From the NCBI RefSeq assembly GCF_017301335.1, contig NZ_CP071247.1, positions 620,001 to 684,000 on the forward strand: DNA of 64,000 nucleotides, given 5' to 3'. The notes below the pieces were generated by a model that was not told the DNA's origin, did no database searches, and worked only from the letters and a program-made list of their open reading frames with translations. This document shows, piece after piece, positions 27,599 to 36,345 of this stretch; within the stretch, counting starts at the first letter, position 1; the number at the start of each line of letters is the position of its first letter. The stretch comes from Marinobacter salinisoli (GTDB lineage: Bacteria; Pseudomonadota; Gammaproteobacteria; Pseudomonadales; Oleiphilaceae). The position numbers and the translations under genes are program-made.

Positions 27599-28618
27599 TC
27601 AGGAGGCACACTCGGATCGAGTGGCATCGACCCGGCAACGGATAGCCTTCATCAGTTTGATTGCGCGCTCGTCGAAAACCCCATCATCCAACAGGGACAG
27701 ACGCACCTTCTGCAGCATCTTGTCGTATTTGGCGGTGTCTTCCTTGGGCAGGCTCATCCAGACATTCGAGGGAATCTCGGCTTCCGCCTGAGCAATGATG
27801 TCGTAGGCCTCATCGATACGCTTGATGGCCTCGTTTCGAACCATCTGGGCGGCATCGTCGGGAAAACGGTCACGGTGAATGATGACCTGGAAGTTCATGT
27901 AGCCAATGGCGTATTTTACGACGGCACCATTGGGCTCCACGCCCTTGTAGAGTTCAAGGGGCGTATAGGCTACCGCCGGCGCATAGGCGAGGTCCACGCT
28001 ACCGTTGTTGAATTTGCCGGCAAAGTTGGCGGAGTTTGAACCCACCACCGACGCGCCCACGTGGCGAACCATGCGTACCGAAGCTTCGTCATAATCGAGC
28101 GTCGCAATGCGCTTGCCCTGGAGTTTCTCGACCGAATCGATGCTGCGGTCGCGGGTATGCAGGTAGATGGCACCACCCGGGAACACGCCGGCTACTTCAT
28201 AGGGGCCGTCGACGAGGAACTGCCGCGCTTTTTCCTGGCTCAGGGTGTTATAGAGCAGACGCATCTCCTGCTCACCCGGAACTGCGCCCATCGCCTCAAG
28301 GCTGCCGGTAAACTTGTTGAACTCACGCGCACGGGTGCCGGTCAACAGAACCGCATCACACTGCCCGGCCTTGAAGTCTTCAGCGGCGACTTTCTCATCG
28401 GTATAGGCGCGCAGGTTCAGCTTGATGCCCTCTTTCAGGGCCACCGGCTTGAAACTCTTGGTGATGGCAAACAGCGGGCCATTAGCACCCACTGGATCGA
28501 ATACACAGAAACTGCGTTCGAGCGGCTCAGTCTGCGCGGCAGCCAGGGAGGGGAACAACAGGCTGGCGCACAGAGCGGCAGCCACAACGACCCGTTGCGG
28601 GAAGGTTGTTGGTTTCAC
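27599..28618 (-). CDS. Periplasmic TRAP-type solute-binding protein
   Basis: The 339-residue protein starts at GTG 28618 after AGGAG and has a signal peptide (VVAAALCASLLFPSLAAA). The mature part resembles TRAP or DUF6091-type binding proteins, with segments GQCDAVLLTGTRAREFNKFT, KLQGKRIATLDYDEAS and FNNGSVDLAYAPAVAYTP. It would bind ligand for the permease encoded beyond the HU gene. A pair of cysteines sits near the C-terminus (RCRVDATRSEC). Ligand is unknown. Confidence 0.85.
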   Translation of the reverse strand: MKPTTFPQRVVVAAALCASLLFPSLAAAQTEPLERSFCVFDPVGANGPLFAITKSFKPVALKEGIKLNLRAYTDEKVAAEDFKAGQCDAVLLTGTRAREFNKFTGSLEAMGAVPGEQEMRLLYNTLSQEKARQFLVDGPYEVAGVFPGGAIYLHTRDRSIDSVEKLQGKRIATLDYDEASVRMVRHVGASVVGSNSANFAGKFNNGSVDLAYAPAVAYTPLELYKGVEPNGAVVKYAIGYMNFQVIIHRDRFPDDAAQMVRNEAIKRIDEAYDIIAQAEAEIPSNVWMSLPKEDTAKYDKMLQKVRLSLLDDGVFDERAIKLMKAIRCRVDATRSECAS

Positions 28619-28823
28619 GGGATAACTCCTGATTTATTGTCATCAATGGCCAGCACGTCCAGATGTACCGGCTGCTTTCTTCCTTGGTCGAACAGTAGAC
28701 CGACGGCCAATAGCATACGTTGGCACAGATGCCGCTCTTCAAGCGCTTTTCAGGGAAAAAAGACAATCTGTGATGAAGTCGACAGGGGCCTTATTACCCC
28801 TGCCGCATTTTCAGGAAGGAGCC

Positions 28824-30131
28824 CTATTCGGGCTGGCTGCCCCAGGCAACCGAGCCGCCAACCAAGGTCATGCGCACCACGCCAGGCATCGGCTTGCCCG
28901 CAACCGGCGTGTGCTGGCCAGCCGAAACAATGCTGTCCGGACCGGGCGTCCATTGGGCCGCTGGATCAAACATACACAAGTCGGCCAGTTCACCCTCCGC
29001 AAGGCGTGCGCTGCGCCCAATCACAGCAGCCGGGCCACCGGTAAGGGCACGGATCAGATCAGCCAGAGCCATCTCCTGCCGAGCCACCAGTTCCAGACCC
29101 ATCGACAGCACACTTTCAACGGTAGACAGCCCTGGCTCGGTGGCCGCCAGCGGCGCCTGCTTGGCGGCAGAATCGTGAGGCTGATGCTGACTGACGATAG
29201 CGTCGATCACGCCCTCCCGAACGCCGGCAATCAGCGCCAGGCGATCCTGTTCGCTGCGAAGGGGCGGGCGGACATGAAATCGGCTGTCGAAGCCTGCCAG
29301 GGCATCCTCGGTAAATAGCAGTTGATGCATGGCCACGTCGGCACTGACGGCAATGCCCCGCTGCCGGGCATCGGCGAGCATCTCGACACTGCGGGCGCTG
29401 GAAATCTGTCCCAAATGCAATCGAACGCCGGTTTCCTCTGCCAGCAGAATCATTTCCATCACGGCGGTGGTCTCGGCAACCTCGGGAATACCGAGCAATC
29501 CGAGCCTGGACGCCACCAGGCCATCGTGGGCATATCCATCGGCGGCCAGCGCGGCGTTTTCCGGATGCAGGATCACGGTCAGGCCGAAGGTTTTCGCGTA
29601 GGCCATACACCGGCGCAGGATTCGGGCGTTCCGGATCCCCCGCCCGCCATTGCCGACCGCGACACAACCGGCGGAGGCAAGACCCGACATATCACTCAGC
29701 AGGTCACCTTCCAGGCCACGGGTGAGCGCCCCCACCGGCAACACACGAATGGGTGAACGACACGCGGCGACATCCCGAACCAGGTGCGTCACCGCGCCCG
29801 AGTCATTGACCGGTGAGGTTTCGGGCGACGCGCAGACGGTGGTGAATCCGCCATGGGCGGCAGCACGCGTTTCCGAGGCAATGCTACCCTTCTGGCCGTT
29901 GCCGGGTTCCCGAAGGTTGCAGTGCAGGTCAACGAAACCCGGAGTGATGATATGGCCCTCGGCATTGATGGTGCCATCAGCCTTGGCCTGCCGGGCGGCA
30001 TCGCCAACGGCTGCAATGCGGCCGTCACGAATCAGCAGAGCGGCGTTTTCCGCATCCATGCCCTGACCATCGAGCAGCCTTCCGCCAACGATTTTAAGCG
30101 TAGCCACATTGGGCAATGCACTCGGGTTCAT
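28824..30131 (-). CDS. pyrC': Dihydroorotase-like non-catalytic subunit of aspartate transcarbamoylase
   Basis: The 435-residue protein is a clear dihydroorotase homologue ([13 protein letters not shown]), but the active-site residues are changed. The HxH metal pair is H70-C-N72, the usual HxED is HPEN (189-192), a metal histidine is Gln242, and the DHAPH motif is QHQPH (315-319). In Pseudomonas the equivalent PyrC' is inactive and holds the PyrB dodecamer together. Its ATG overlaps the pyrB stop (ATGA), so equal production is likely. A true dihydroorotase must be encoded elsewhere. Confidence 0.92.
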   Translation of the reverse strand: MNPSALPNVATLKIVGGRLLDGQGMDAENAALLIRDGRIAAVGDAARQAKADGTINAEGHIITPGFVDLHCNLREPGNGQKGSIASETRAAAHGGFTTVCASPETSPVNDSGAVTHLVRDVAACRSPIRVLPVGALTRGLEGDLLSDMSGLASAGCVAVGNGGRGIRNARILRRCMAYAKTFGLTVILHPENAALAADGYAHDGLVASRLGLLGIPEVAETTAVMEMILLAEETGVRLHLGQISSARSVEMLADARQRGIAVSADVAMHQLLFTEDALAGFDSRFHVRPPLRSEQDRLALIAGVREGVIDAIVSQHQPHDSAAKQAPLAATEPGLSTVESVLSMGLELVARQEMALADLIRALTGGPAAVIGRSARLAEGELADLCMFDPAAQWTPGPDSIVSAGQHTPVAGKPMPGVVRMTLVGGSVAWGSQPE

Positions 30132-31141
30132 GGCTGGACTACCTCGCTCTGCTTTCGATTACGGTCCGCGACCTGCCCGCCCATGGCCATGGACATCACC
30201 GCCATCCGGATGGCGATACCATTGGTCACCTGGTTGAGGATCACGGACTGGGGGCCGTCGGCAACGGCGGATTCGATCTCCACGCCCCGGTTGATGGGCC
30301 CCGGGTGCATGACAATACAATCCGGCTTTGCCAGCGCGAGCTTGTCACTGCTCAGGCCGTACAGGCGATAAAACTCCCGCTCGCTGGGCAGCAAGGCACC
30401 TTCCATTCGCTCTTTCTGGAGCCGGAGCATAATCACCACGTCGAGATCCTTCATGCCCCGGTTCATGTCGAATTCCACGCTGCAGCCAAGGCGTTCCACG
30501 TCCCGGGGTAACAGGGTTCCCGGGGCAATGACTCGCACCTCGGCGGCACCGAGTTCGTTAAGCGCCCGGATCTGGGAGCGAGCCACCCGGGAATGCAGGA
30601 CATCCCCGACGATCGCCACTTTCAGCCCTTCGAAGGCGCCCTTGTGCTGGCGAATCGTGAGCATATCGAGCATGGCCTGGGTCGGATGCGCGTGGCGACC
30701 ATCCCCAGCATTGATAATGGCAACGCCCGGGGTGACGTGTTCGGCGATGAAGTGCGGTGCACCGCTCTGGGAATGTCGGACCACAAACATGTCACTGGCC
30801 ATGGCCTCCAGGTTCAACAGCGTGTCGGACAGGGACTCGCCCTTGGACGTCGCCGAGGTGCTGATATCCAGGTTCAGCACGTCCGCCGACAAGCGTTTGG
30901 CCGCCAGTTCGAAGGTACTGCGGGTGCGGGTGCTGGATTCAAAGAACAGGTTAACCACCGTACGCCCCCGGAGCAGGGGCACTTTCTTGATGGTGCGCTC
31001 GCCCACTTCAATAAACGAATCGGCGGTGTCGAGAATGTCAGTGAGCAGTTGCCTGTCGAGGCCATCCAGTGTCAGAAAATGGCGCAATTGACCGTCTTCG
31101 GTCAGCTGCAGTTGGTGCGAGGAGTGACCATGGTCAGTCAT
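30128..31141 (-). CDS. pyrB: Aspartate carbamoyltransferase catalytic subunit
   Basis: The 337-residue enzyme carries the carbamoyl-phosphate motif [19 protein letters not shown] and the aspartate-loop segment [13 protein letters not shown]. It joins carbamoyl phosphate and aspartate in the second step of pyrimidine synthesis. A hydrophilic N-terminal extension of about 25 residues precedes the fold; in Pseudomonas a PyrB N-terminal extension takes part in nucleotide inhibition. It lies between pyrR and pyrC'. Confidence 0.96.
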   Translation of the reverse strand: MTDHGHSSHQLQLTEDGQLRHFLTLDGLDRQLLTDILDTADSFIEVGERTIKKVPLLRGRTVVNLFFESSTRTRSTFELAAKRLSADVLNLDISTSATSKGESLSDTLLNLEAMASDMFVVRHSQSGAPHFIAEHVTPGVAIINAGDGRHAHPTQAMLDMLTIRQHKGAFEGLKVAIVGDVLHSRVARSQIRALNELGAAEVRVIAPGTLLPRDVERLGCSVEFDMNRGMKDLDVVIMLRLQKERMEGALLPSEREFYRLYGLSSDKLALAKPDCIVMHPGPINRGVEIESAVADGPQSVILNQVTNGIAIRMAVMSMAMGGQVADRNRKQSEVVQP

Positions 31142-31194
31142 GAGTAGCCTGCCTGAAGTTCATCGTGTGGTATCGCCAGCAAGAATTACGGTGA

Positions 31195-31704
31195 TTATGC
31201 GCTGCCTCCCTGCACTTCAATGCGCAGGGGATCCGGCCCCCGGAGCTTCACGCGCTGGTCAGCGGCCAGCGTCAGGCTCCGGCCCACCACATCCGGCTGA
31301 ATGGGCAGTTCGCGGGCACCGAGGTCAACCAGCGTCGCCAGAATGATACTGTCCGGGCGGCCGTAATCGAAGATTTCGTTCATGGCGGCCCGAATGGTCC
31401 GGCCGCTCATGATGACGTCGTCAATCAGGACAATGTCCTGTCCTTCCGTATCGAACGGCAGACTGGAGGGTTTGACCCGGGGGTTCAGGCCAATGCGGCT
31501 GAAGTCGTCCCGGTAGAACGAGATATCCAGCTCTCCGTACGGTGTCTTTAGCCCCAGGCGCTTGCTCAGCAGATCGGCCAGCCAGACGCCACCGGTGCGG
31601 ATCCCGATCAGCAGCGGAGCATCAATGCCTCGCCCGCTGAGTACCTGGCGCAATCCGGTTTCCAGCTCATCAAGCAACTGATCAATATCCAGCTGTGCTG
31701 TCAT
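31195..31704 (-). CDS. pyrR: Pyrimidine operon regulator / uracil phosphoribosyltransferase homologue PyrR
   Basis: The 169-residue product has the type I PRTase PRPP motif IVLIDDVIMSGRTIRAAM and LIGIRTGGVWLA. I chose ATG 31704, which follows GAGGATGTA, rather than the longer frame to 31767. In Bacillus PyrR senses UMP and attenuates pyr mRNA; in Pseudomonas-type operons its regulatory role is less clear. No PyrR-type attenuator is obvious here. It precedes pyrB by about 50 bases. Confidence 0.93.
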   Translation of the reverse strand: MTAQLDIDQLLDELETGLRQVLSGRGIDAPLLIGIRTGGVWLADLLSKRLGLKTPYGELDISFYRDDFSRIGLNPRVKPSSLPFDTEGQDIVLIDDVIMSGRTIRAAMNEIFDYGRPDSIILATLVDLGARELPIQPDVVGRSLTLAADQRVKLRGPDPLRIEVQGGSA

Positions 31705-31738
31705 TACATCCTCGCTGTAGAAAGAGACATTCCCAGCC

Positions 31739-32179
31739 TCAGCCAGCCGGTGTTTCCTGCAGGCCAAACCAGGTTTCCAGAATCAGAACCGCTGCCCGGT
31801 CATCGACGCCATGACGGCCAAAATCCCGGCTGCCACCGCGGGCCATCACATCGCCCTTGGCCTCGAAACTGGTCAGCCGCTCATCGACCATGTCCACCGG
31901 CAGATGATAACGCCCGTGCAGGCGCTTGCCGAACTTGCGGGCCCGGGCACACATCTCGTTTTCAGAATCGTCCATGTTGAGCGGCAATCCCACCACCAGG
32001 ACATCCGGGCGCCACTCCTCCAGAACGCGGGTGATGGCATTCCAGTCCGGAATGCCATCGCGGGCAGGCAACATAATAACCGGCTGGCCGGTGCCGAGCA
32101 TCTCCTGACCGGCTGCAACACCAATGCGGCGGGTACCGAAATCAAACGCCATCACGCGGCGCTGGCCCACCTCAGGCAT
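31739..32179 (-). CDS. ruvX: Holliday junction resolvase-like / pre-16S rRNA nuclease YqgF
   Basis: The 146-residue protein has the RNase H-like YqgF fold: VMAFDFGTRRIGVAAGQ with the first acidic residue, VVGLPLNMDDSE, VDMVDERLTSFEA and a late DDRAAVLIL. The family matures the 5' end of 16S rRNA. ATG 32179 overlaps the end of yqgE by 8 bases. The yqgE-ruvX pairing is widely conserved. Confidence 0.94.
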   Translation of the reverse strand: MPEVGQRRVMAFDFGTRRIGVAAGQEMLGTGQPVIMLPARDGIPDWNAITRVLEEWRPDVLVVGLPLNMDDSENEMCARARKFGKRLHGRYHLPVDMVDERLTSFEAKGDVMARGGSRDFGRHGVDDRAAVLILETWFGLQETPAG

Positions 32180-32738
32180 GCCCGATGGACTCACTAAGCT
32201 GGTTAAGATCAATGCCCATCAGCGCCAGAACGGCCCGGTAACGGTCACTCCAGGGCGTTCGGAAAAGAAGATCGGTATTGGCCGGGCAAGTCAGCCAGGC
32301 GTTGCTGCCCAGCTCGTCTTCCAGCTGGCCTTCACTCCAGCCGGAATAGCCCAGTGCGACCAGAAACTCCTCCGGGCCGGTGTTTTTCCCAATGGCCGCT
32401 AAAACATCCCGGGAGGTGGTCATCAGCACCTCGTCGGTCACCTTGGCGGTGTTTTGCCAGCTGGTGCCGGGCGGGTGCAAAACAAAGCCGCGCTCGGGCT
32501 CCACCGGCCCGCCACTGAATACGGGTAAATCCAGTTCGCCACCAGACATGTCGAGCTGTTCGAGGATTTCACCCAGATGGATCTGGAGTGGTTGGTTGAT
32601 CATCAGGCCAAAAGCCCCCTCATCGGAGTGCTCACAAAGGTAAATCACACCGCCGTGAAAACGGGGGTCGGCCAGATAGGGCGACGCCACCAGAAAATGG
32701 TGACGCAAGCTGTTGGGAGAGTGCTTGGATGCGGTCAT
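32172..32738 (-). CDS. yqgE: YqgE/AlgH family protein
   Basis: The 188-residue product carries the family marks HHFLVASPYLADPRFHGGVI, GLMINQPLQ, FSGGPVEPERGFVLH and ALGYSGWSEGQLE. No signal peptide. In Pseudomonas the protein was linked to alginate control (AlgH), but its molecular role is unsettled. It overlaps tonB by 4 bases upstream and ruvX by 8 downstream. Confidence 0.94.
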   Translation of the reverse strand: MTASKHSPNSLRHHFLVASPYLADPRFHGGVIYLCEHSDEGAFGLMINQPLQIHLGEILEQLDMSGGELDLPVFSGGPVEPERGFVLHPPGTSWQNTAKVTDEVLMTTSRDVLAAIGKNTGPEEFLVALGYSGWSEGQLEDELGSNAWLTCPANTDLLFRTPWSDRYRAVLALMGIDLNQLSESIGHA

Positions 32739-33601
32739 CCCGAAGAGAGCCCCCGTCGCTGGAAAGACCAGGTTCGAATGATTTCCAGTTCGTCGACCTC
32801 CTCCCGCATTTGCGGCGGGAAAGGTGCGAACGGCGATGCCATCCGCACAATCCGGATGGCGGCATCGTCCAGCACGGTGCTGCCGGACGACTCAAGGACG
32901 GCCACCTTCTTGATGGCGCCATCCTTCTTGAGCGATACCAGAACCCGAACGGTACCGTAGATGCCGGCCCGGCGAGCCTCTGTAGGGTAGTTGATGTTAC
33001 CCACCCGGGTCACTTTATCGACCCAGCTCTGTACATAATAGGCGTTAGATGACTTCAGGGTAGAGGCCGAGGTTACTCGCATTACGCGCGGCTTGCGGGC
33101 GTAGGCCTGCTGCTGGGCCTCGAAGCGGGCTTCCAGACTGGCAATTTCCAGACTGCGCTCCATCAGGCTCTTTTTGGGCCGTTCCGGCAACGACTCTTGC
33201 AGCGGTTCGGTGCGCGTCTCCGGCCGGCGCGCGGTTTGGCTGGAGGCAGCTTCGGTCTGGACTACCCGTTGCTCACGATTGGGCTGGGGACGGGTTTGGG
33301 AAGGCGGCTCGGGCTGTACCTGGGCCACCTCCTGCTGGCTGATTTCGGCCGGGTTCGGCGTCGTCAGCTCTTTCACCTCATCTTCGGTACCGCTGCCCTT
33401 CTGACTGGTCTGGGCCAGAAAATCCGCATCCTCAGGGGGCTCTTCATCGTCAAACTGTGACAGAGTGATTTCCATCGTTTGTGCCGACGCTTTCGGATCC
33501 TCCGGCGCAAAACTGATACCCAGGACGATCATGGCGTGTACCGCCAAGGCCACAAAAAGCGTGAAAGAAAACCGATCGAAGTCGTTTACCTGAACTGCCA
33601 T
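32735..33601 (-). CDS. TonB-family energy transducer
   Basis: The 288-residue protein has an N-terminal membrane anchor (FSFTLFVALAVHAMIVLGIS), a Gln/Pro/Arg-rich periplasmic spacer (residues 70-170), and a TonB C-terminal domain (RRAGIYGTVRVLVSLKKDG, DDAAIRIVRMASPF). Such proteins transmit the proton-motive force to outer-membrane transporters. In Pseudomonas the equivalent TonB3 beside the pil-chp cluster was tied to twitching motility. No ExbB or ExbD lies nearby. Confidence 0.92.
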   Translation of the reverse strand: MAVQVNDFDRFSFTLFVALAVHAMIVLGISFAPEDPKASAQTMEITLSQFDDEEPPEDADFLAQTSQKGSGTEDEVKELTTPNPAEISQQEVAQVQPEPPSQTRPQPNREQRVVQTEAASSQTARRPETRTEPLQESLPERPKKSLMERSLEIASLEARFEAQQQAYARKPRVMRVTSASTLKSSNAYYVQSWVDKVTRVGNINYPTEARRAGIYGTVRVLVSLKKDGAIKKVAVLESSGSTVLDDAAIRIVRMASPFAPFPPQMREEVDELEIIRTWSFQRRGLSSG

Positions 33602-33640
33602 TACTGATCCTGGTGTATCTGCTTACTCTGCCTGTCGGCA

Positions 33641-34603
33641 TTACGCCGGTTTCCGCTGCCCCAGACGCTTGGCAATCGCCTCCATCAACAAGCCGGCAAT
33701 ATCGATGCCGAACGCGGCGTCGAGCTCCCGGATGCAGGTCGGACTGGTCACGTTAATTTCGGTCAGGTAGTCGCCGATCACGTCCAGGCCAACAAACATC
33801 AGCCCTTTTTCCTTGATCACCGGCGCCACTCGGGCACAGATTTCACGGTCCCGCTCTGTCAGCTCGCGCCCTTCCCCCCGGCCACCGGCGGCCAGGTTGC
33901 CGCGATTCTCCCCGTGCGAGGGAATCCGCGCAAGCGCGTAAGGCACCGGCTCGCCCTCGATCAGCAGGATACGTTTGTCACCGTCAGTGATCTCGGGAAT
34001 GAATTTCTGCGCCATCGCCTGATGCTCACCATAGTTGGTGAGGGTTTCGATGATGACCCCCAGATTGGCGTCGTTTTCCTTGATGCGGAAAATCGAATGC
34101 CCACCCATGCCATCCACGGGCTTCATGATGACGTCGCCATGTCTGGCGTAAAACTCACGGAAGCGGGACGCGGAGCGGCTGACCAGCAGTGGCGGAGTCA
34201 GGTCTTCAAACTGGGTCGCAAACAGTTTTTCGTTGCAGTCCCGGAGCGTCGCCGCAGGATTCACCACCAGCGCGCCCTGCTGCTCGGCGGCATCGAGGAT
34301 GTAGGTGGCCATGATGAACTCGCGGTCCACCGGCGGGTCCTTGCGCATCAGGATGACATCCAGATCACCCAACGCGCGATCTTGCGCAGGGCCGTAACTG
34401 AACCAGCTCTCAGGGTCATTGTGGACGGTCAGCTCACGGGTTCGCGCCATCGCCTTCCCGCCGTCCAGGTACATATCCGGCAATTCCATGTACTCGATTT
34501 CCCAACCGCGCTGCTGCGCCGCCAGCAACATCGCCAGGGAACTGTCTTTTTTGAAATGGATATCCTCAATCGGATCCATCACGATCCCGAGTCGGACTGT
34601 CAT
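33641..34603 (-). CDS. gshB: Glutathione synthetase
   Basis: The 320-residue ATP-grasp enzyme begins RLGIVMDPIEDIHFKKDSS and carries RKDPPVDREFIMATYILD, KPVDGMGGHSIFRI and the C-terminal INVTSPTCIRELD. It adds glycine to gamma-glutamylcysteine. It heads the minus-strand run gshB-tonB-yqgE-ruvX-pyrR-pyrB-pyrC' and is divergent from pilG across a 291-base gap. That gap is AT-rich near 34,770-34,830 and probably carries the promoters of both units. Confidence 0.96.
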   Translation of the reverse strand: MTVRLGIVMDPIEDIHFKKDSSLAMLLAAQQRGWEIEYMELPDMYLDGGKAMARTRELTVHNDPESWFSYGPAQDRALGDLDVILMRKDPPVDREFIMATYILDAAEQQGALVVNPAATLRDCNEKLFATQFEDLTPPLLVSRSASRFREFYARHGDVIMKPVDGMGGHSIFRIKENDANLGVIIETLTNYGEHQAMAQKFIPEITDGDKRILLIEGEPVPYALARIPSHGENRGNLAAGGRGEGRELTERDREICARVAPVIKEKGLMFVGLDVIGDYLTEINVTSPTCIRELDAAFGIDIAGLLMEAIAKRLGQRKPA

Positions 34604-34894
34604 GAGTTTCCAGAGCTCCTGAGCTTAGATGTGCCACTGCCTCGCACACCGGGTGATTGAATGCGCCGAAACGCAACCACGAATGGTATTGTAACCCGAT
34701 CGCAAATGCACCCGAAGTCATGCCTCAGCGATTACGTGAAGCCCGAGGCAGCAGTACATTTGGTCACAAAGTAATGCTTTTTATCCCCCCTTTATTCCTC
34801 TATAAATGAGGACGTTTATAGAAGATCCTTAACAAGTGTGTTAAAACCCCCATCGAAAAATAATGACAGTAGCTGAGCGCAAGGCAGTTGGATA

Positions 34895-35287
34895 ATGGAT
34901 GACAACTTCGAGAATCTGAAGATCATGGTGATCGACGACAGCAAAACCATTCGTCGCACCGCAGAAACCCTCCTGAAAAAAGTCGGCTGTGAGGTCATCA
35001 CCGCAACTGACGGCTTTGACGCTCTCGCCAAAATCGCCGATTCCCAGCCCGACATCATTTTCGTGGATATCATGATGCCGAGACTGGATGGCTACCAGAC
35101 CTGCGCACTGATCAAGAACAATTCCTCTTTCAAAAAGACGCCGGTTATCATGCTCTCCAGCAAGGATGGTCTGTTCGACAAAGCGAAGGGTCGCATTGTT
35201 GGCTCTGACCAGTACCTGACCAAGCCGTTTAGCAAGGACGAGCTGTTGAATACGATCCGCCAGTATATTCCCCAGGCGGCACAGTAA
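34895..35287 (+). CDS. pilG: Type IV pilus response regulator PilG (CheY-like)
   Basis: The 130-residue single receiver domain has the acidic pair in VIDDSKT, phosphoacceptor Asp58 (IIFVDIMMPRLDG) and the lysine of YLTKPFSKDEL. In Pseudomonas PilG is phosphorylated by ChpA and promotes pilus extension and cAMP production. It is the first gene of the pil-chp operon, 34 bases before pilH. Confidence 0.95.
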   Translation: MDDNFENLKIMVIDDSKTIRRTAETLLKKVGCEVITATDGFDALAKIADSQPDIIFVDIMMPRLDGYQTCALIKNNSSFKKTPVIMLSSKDGLFDKAKGRIVGSDQYLTKPFSKDELLNTIRQYIPQAAQ

Positions 35288-35320
35288 ACCTGCTGAAACC
35301 CAGAATTTTTCGAGGAAACC

Positions 35321-35683
35321 ATGGCTCGCATTCTCATTGTTGACGACTCCCCTACCGAGGTAAAAAAGATCTCCACCATCCTGGAGAAGCACCAGCACGA
35401 AATCATGACCGCCGACAACGGCGCTGATGGTGTTGCCAAGGCCCGTGCCGAAACGCCGGACCTGGTGCTGATGGACGTGGTCATGCCGGGCCTGAACGGC
35501 TTCCAGGCGACCCGCCAACTTACCCGCGCGCCGGAGACTGCCTCTATCCCAGTGGTGATTGTTACCACCAAGGATCAGGAGACCGACCGCGTTTGGGGCA
35601 CCCGTCAGGGCGCCAAGGGTTATCTGGTTAAGCCGGTTAACGAAGAAGACCTGATCAAAACAATCAACAGTCTGATTGCCTGA
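35321..35683 (+). CDS. pilH: Type IV pilus response regulator PilH (CheY-like)
   Basis: The 120-residue receiver has ILIVDDSPTE, Asp52 (VLMDVVMPGLNG) and YLVKPVNEEDL. The tryptophan-containing loop DRVWGTRQGAKG is typical of PilH. In Pseudomonas it counteracts PilG, affecting pilus retraction and acting as a phosphate sink. GAGGAAACC precedes ATG 35321. Confidence 0.95.
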   Translation: MARILIVDDSPTEVKKISTILEKHQHEIMTADNGADGVAKARAETPDLVLMDVVMPGLNGFQATRQLTRAPETASIPVVIVTTKDQETDRVWGTRQGAKGYLVKPVNEEDLIKTINSLIA

Positions 35684-35704
35684 TCCCAACATCATGGAGT
35701 AAGC

Positions 35705-36250
35705 ATGTCCGCCCAGACCGCCCCCTTTGCTGTTCTGACGGATATCGCCCGACGCAGCCGGTCCCTTGCGGCCGGCCTGCCAGAGCAACAAGAAGCCGTC
35801 GAACTCTGGAACGGCATCGGGTTCATCCTGGCGGGTGAGCGCTACGTGGCACCCATGGGCGAAGTCACTGAAATCCTCCATGTGCCCCGATTTACCCGCA
35901 TTCCCGGGGTCCGTCCATTTCTTCTGGGTGCGGCCAATGTCCGCGGTCGCCTCCTTCCCCTGCTGGATCTCCCCCTGTTCTTTGATATCCCCCGTTCCTC
36001 ACGCAGTCCACGCGACCGTCGGGTTCTGGTAGTTGAAGAAGGCGATATCTTCAGTGGGCTGGTTGTAGACAGCGTACTGGGCATGCAGTACTTCGCAGCC
36101 GACAGTTTCAAGGACGCACCAGAGGGTGTGCCTGAAAGCGTTCGACCGTTTGTTACAGGCGGGTTTGAGCGCAATGACGAAGTCTGGAAAGTGTTTTCCG
36201 CGGTCGACCTGATCGATGACGAACGCTTCCTTGACGTCGCACAGTGGTAA
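35705..36250 (+). CDS. pilI: Chemotaxis-type adaptor PilI (CheW-like)
   Basis: The 181-residue product is a CheW domain (GFILAGERYVAPMGEVTEIL, RIPGVRPFLLGAANVRGR) that should couple the receptor PilJ to the kinase ChpA. GGAG lies 6 bases before ATG 35705, 21 bases after pilH. A 95-base gap to pilJ holds only that gene's ribosome site. Confidence 0.93.
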   Translation: MSAQTAPFAVLTDIARRSRSLAAGLPEQQEAVELWNGIGFILAGERYVAPMGEVTEILHVPRFTRIPGVRPFLLGAANVRGRLLPLLDLPLFFDIPRSSRSPRDRRVLVVEEGDIFSGLVVDSVLGMQYFAADSFKDAPEGVPESVRPFVTGGFERNDEVWKVFSAVDLIDDERFLDVAQW

Positions 36251-36345
36251 AGGGTGTTGAAACTGGCAGGAACATCACCCTGACCGCCTGATACCCGCAA
36301 AAACAAACTTGCCAAACTATTGTTGAAGAGGCCGGGAGCCAGAAA

